64,000 bases of DNA from Micromonospora haikouensis (GTDB lineage: Bacteria; Actinomycetota; Actinomycetes; Mycobacteriales; Micromonosporaceae), in NCBI RefSeq assembly GCF_900091595.1, contig NZ_FMCW01000032.1:1-64000 (forward strand), written 5' to 3'. Each line of letters opens with the position of its first letter. Position 1 is the stretch's first letter. This document shows, piece by piece, positions 61,604 through 64,000 of the stretch. Position numbers and translations under genes: made by a program. The notes under the pieces are model-generated. The model saw only the letters and a program-made list of their open reading frames with translations. It was not told the origin of the DNA and did not search any database.

Positions 61604-61984
61604 CCGTCGCCGCCGGACCGGCCGTCCGGAGAGGACACCCGAGCCGCCGCGCTGTGACAGTCCGTGTCCGGCCGGACAGATCATTGACAGATCCGAGCGG
61701 GCACGGCCAGGATGGGCGCACCGATCGGCAACGGCCCCACGACCTACCGTAACCAGGTACGCCCCCCGCCCGTCACGCAGACCGGATCGGCGCCGGTCCG
61801 TCGCCTCCGCGCGTCCGGAGGACACCCCCGTGTCCCCCGTCGTCGGCGGAGTGGACGTCGTGTTCGGTCACCCACCGTCGCCCGACTGTCGGCGTCCGAC
61901 CTCCCCGTTTCGCACACCCGCCCGACGGCGGGCGCTGCCGCGCGCCGTCGGCCGGTCTCGCACCCCCAGGAAAGGTGGCCCGAG
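61604..61984. promoter_or_regulatory. Intergenic region with TGTCCGGCCGGACA operator candidate
   Basis: These 381 nt carry no convincing gene. A perfect 14-bp palindrome TGTCCGGCCGGACA (61665-61678) lies 5 nt ahead of a TTGACA -35 box (61684-61689); the -10 position is weak (CAGGAT at 61709 with 19-bp spacing). A related inverted repeat CCGGACCGGCCGTCCGG lies at 61613-61629. Together they look like a two-site operator for the carboxypeptidase gene. Confidence 0.5.
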
Positions 61985-64000
61985 ATGTCCCGTTCCGCGT
62001 TCCCCCGCCGCTGGCGGCGGCTACCCGCCGCCACGGCCGCCGGCGTGGCGTTGCTGCTGCTCGCCGGCCCGGCGACCGCCGGCACCGCCGCCCCGCCCGA
62101 CCGGGAGGCCGACGCCCCGGTCGCGCTCGAACGTTCCGCCGACGAGCAGGCCGACGTGGTGGAGGTGACGGTCGACGGCACCGCCCAACTCGACGCGCTG
62201 GTCGCCACCGGCATCGACCTCGACCACCACGTCACTCCCACCGAGGCGGGCATCGTGGTGCACGCCGTGGTCACCCCGACCGAGGTCGCCGGGCTGAAGC
62301 GGATGGGTTACCAGGTCGGCGCCGTGCTGCACGACGCCGACGACTCCGCGCAGCGGATCAGCGAGCGGGACGCCACGATCGCCGCCCATCAGGCCGAGAA
62401 CCGGGCGTACACGGCGACCCTGGAGCGCAGCGCCGCCGCCTCCGACGTGAAGATCATCCGGGCCGACTACTACACCTCCGGCACCAACCAGGTGCTCTCG
62501 GTCGAGGCCAAGTGGGCCCAGGGGCAGACCTCCGCCAGCACGCTGACCGTGGCCCGGGACAGCGGCCCCGGCACCGAGATCGGCTCCGGCGGCACCCAGA
62601 ACATCTCCCGGTTCGTCGACGCCGGGGTCTACCTCTACCACCGGGGCGCCGCCGCCGTCACCGCCCGGCCGGAGCGCATCCAGATCACCAGCCCCACCGG
62701 CGACGTGGCGGTCGCCGAGGTCAAGGAGTGGCTGCCGATCCCGGCCGACAGCCCGGAGGGCCCCGGCTACCAGAAGGACTTCGTCACCAGCTACCTCACC
62801 CCGACCGAGCTGTACGACCGGATCAAGCGGCTGGCCGACGCCTACCCGCAGCTCGCCGAGGTGGTGAAGCTGCCCTACCAGACCAACGGGTACCGGCGTA
62901 AGGCGCAGGTCGTGCTGGGTGGGACCACCGCCACCCGGGTCGCGGTGGACTCGCTCGCCTGGGGGCACGAGGGCGGCAACGACATCACCGTCGAGCTGGC
63001 CGCCCCGGGCGCGGCCGACCAGCCGCTTTCGGTCACGGTGACCGGCAAGGCCATCCGGGTCAGCCTGGCCACCGACGCCGCCGGGGCGGTGACCAGCACC
63101 GCCGCCCAGGTCGCCGCGGCGCTGACGGCCGAGGCGGGTGCGCTGGTCACGGCGTACACCTATCGGGGGGACGCCGGCGCCGGGGTGGTCGCGCCGGTCG
63201 CGCCGACGCCGCTGTCGGACAACCTGAAGGCGCCGGCCGGGGTCTCCCGCGACCCGCACCCGGTGTACGCCATCCGGATCGGCAAGTACCGCGACGGCTC
63301 CCGCACCGGGGTCCTCGCCTACGCTCAGGAGCACGCTCGAGAGTGGGTGCCGCCGCTGGTGACCATCGAGACCGCCGAGCGACTGCTGCGCAACCACGCC
63401 ACCGACGAGAACACCAAGCAGCTGCTGCGCACCCTGGACATCTGGATCGTCCCGTCGATCAATCCGGACGGCGGGCACTACTCGTTCTACGACTACGCCT
63501 CGCAGCGCCGCAACATGACCAACCACTGTGCGCCGGGCGGTGCCACCGACGCGCTGGCCCGTAACTCGTGGGGCGTGGACAACAACCGCAACTACACCGA
63601 GTACAGCCTCTTCGACGGCTACTCGGGGGCGTCGGCGAGCTGCACCAGCGACACCTACGCCGGGCCGAGCGAGCTGTCCGAGCCGGAGAACCGCAACGTC
63701 GACTGGCTGGCCCAGCGGCCGAACATGAAGTTCTCGATGAACCTGCACTCCTCCGGCAACTACTTCATGTGGTCGCCGGGCGCGTACGCCACCCCGGGCC
63801 GGATCTCCGCGCCCCGGCCGACGCTGGCCGAGGAGTCGTTCTTCTGGGGCGCGTCGTCGCGCATCCTCACCGCGATCAAGCGGCACCGCAACATGGCGGT
63901 CACCCCGGCCCGGACCGGCCCGATCTCCGACGTGCTGTACTCGGCGGCCGGCAACTCCGGCGACATGCTCTGGTACAAGTACGGCATCTACGCCTGGAAC
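61985..64000 (+). CDS. Secreted M14 zinc carboxypeptidase (3' end outside window)
   Basis: The first 672 residues of an exported carboxypeptidase; the frame is open at the window end. Signal peptide about 1-33. ATG 61985 follows AGGAAAGGTGG. Pro-region and Ig-like part to about 275, then the M14 fold: LTPTELYDRIKRLADAYPQL, HxxE zinc motif His450-Ala-Arg-Glu453, INPDG, and His588 in MNLHSSGNY as third ligand. About 100 residues (roughly 310-415, rich in Ala/Val/Thr) are inserted between the first M14 strand and the HARE motif. The catalytic Glu lies beyond the window. Confidence 0.9.
   Translation, partial: MSRSAFPRRWRRLPAATAAGVALLLLAGPATAGTAAPPDREADAPVALERSADEQADVVEVTVDGTAQLDALVATGIDLDHHVTPTEAGIVVHAVVTPTEVAGLKRMGYQVGAVLHDADDSAQRISERDATIAAHQAENRAYTATLERSAAASDVKIIRADYYTSGTNQVLSVEAKWAQGQTSASTLTVARDSGPGTEIGSGGTQNISRFVDAGVYLYHRGAAAVTARPERIQITSPTGDVAVAEVKEWLPIPADSPEGPGYQKDFVTSYLTPTELYDRIKRLADAYPQLAEVVKLPYQTNGYRRKAQVVLGGTTATRVAVDSLAWGHEGGNDITVELAAPGAADQPLSVTVTGKAIRVSLATDAAGAVTSTAAQVAAALTAEAGALVTAYTYRGDAGAGVVAPVAPTPLSDNLKAPAGVSRDPHPVYAIRIGKYRDGSRTGVLAYAQEHAREWVPPLVTIETAERLLRNHATDENTKQLLRTLDIWIVPSINPDGGHYSFYDYASQRRNMTNHCAPGGATDALARNSWGVDNNRNYTEYSLFDGYSGASASCTSDTYAGPSELSEPENRNVDWLAQRPNMKFSMNLHSSGNYFMWSPGAYATPGRISAPRPTLAEESFFWGASSRILTAIKRHRNMAVTPARTGPISDVLYSAAGNSGDMLWYKYGIYAWN

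Overview
The window is high-GC actinobacterial DNA, most likely from Micromonospora or a close relative in the Micromonosporaceae. Signs are the near-universal G/C third positions, many GTG starts, ATGA/GTGA stop-start overlaps, probable leaderless promoters, and a palindromic GGGGCCC-centred repeat at 681-734 of a kind I remember as common in Micromonospora and Salinispora. No rRNA, tRNA, CRISPR array, phage module or transposase was seen.

Layout. 1-3.5 kb: a secreted lysozyme-fold protein, a cobalamin-binding protein whose stop codon lies inside the repeat, a class V aminotransferase, and two gene relics (dctA and a citrate/malate-type response regulator) joined tail to tail by one apparent deletion. 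3.5-11.3 kb: a HExxH protein, the replicative polymerase gene dnaE, and a TetR / aldo-keto reductase / MFS efflux group. 11.5-16.4 kb: an M23-fold Tat protein, a lipoprotein, a VOC protein, cmtR, an alpha/beta hydrolase, a DJ-1 protein and a GntR regulator. 16.8-25.1 kb: a sugar-type ABC importer with two different ATPases, plus an aldehyde dehydrogenase and an iron-type alcohol dehydrogenase, forming one catabolic unit. 25.2-32.5 kb: an orphan response regulator, the wreck of its kinase, then an iterative type I PKS of 6-methylsalicylate-synthase architecture and a KASIII-like acyltransferase. 33.0-33.5 kb: relics of tauD and ssuD (sulfonate sulfur scavenging). 33.6-37.3 kb: secreted GH64 glucanase and X-Pro dipeptidyl-peptidase.

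37.4-50.5 kb is the most unusual block: five different sulfotransferases, two GT4 glycosyltransferases, a flippase, a chain-length (Wzz-like) protein, an O-antigen-ligase/polymerase-like protein and a PslG-like glycoside hydrolase lipoprotein, packed with 3-8 nt spacings or overlaps. I read it as a Wzx/Wzy-type pathway for a sulfated surface polysaccharide. No initiating sugar-phosphate transferase or PAPS-forming enzyme is in the window.

50.7-64 kb is mostly secreted or lipid-anchored: a ThuA-glucose/sorbosone dehydrogenase-PKD-CBM protein, a Tat-exported TIM-barrel epimerase-like protein, a TlpA-like thioredoxin lipoprotein with a small partner lipoprotein, an M6 metalloprotease, a DapA-family protein lacking both catalytic residues beside a divergent PucR-type regulator, and an M14 carboxypeptidase cut by the window end. 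Several of these transcription units end in clear hairpins.

Four loci carry truncated genes (dctA/response regulator, cmtR partner, histidine kinase, tauD/ssuD), so this stretch looks like an accessory region with repeated deletion and gene gain around a core dnaE.
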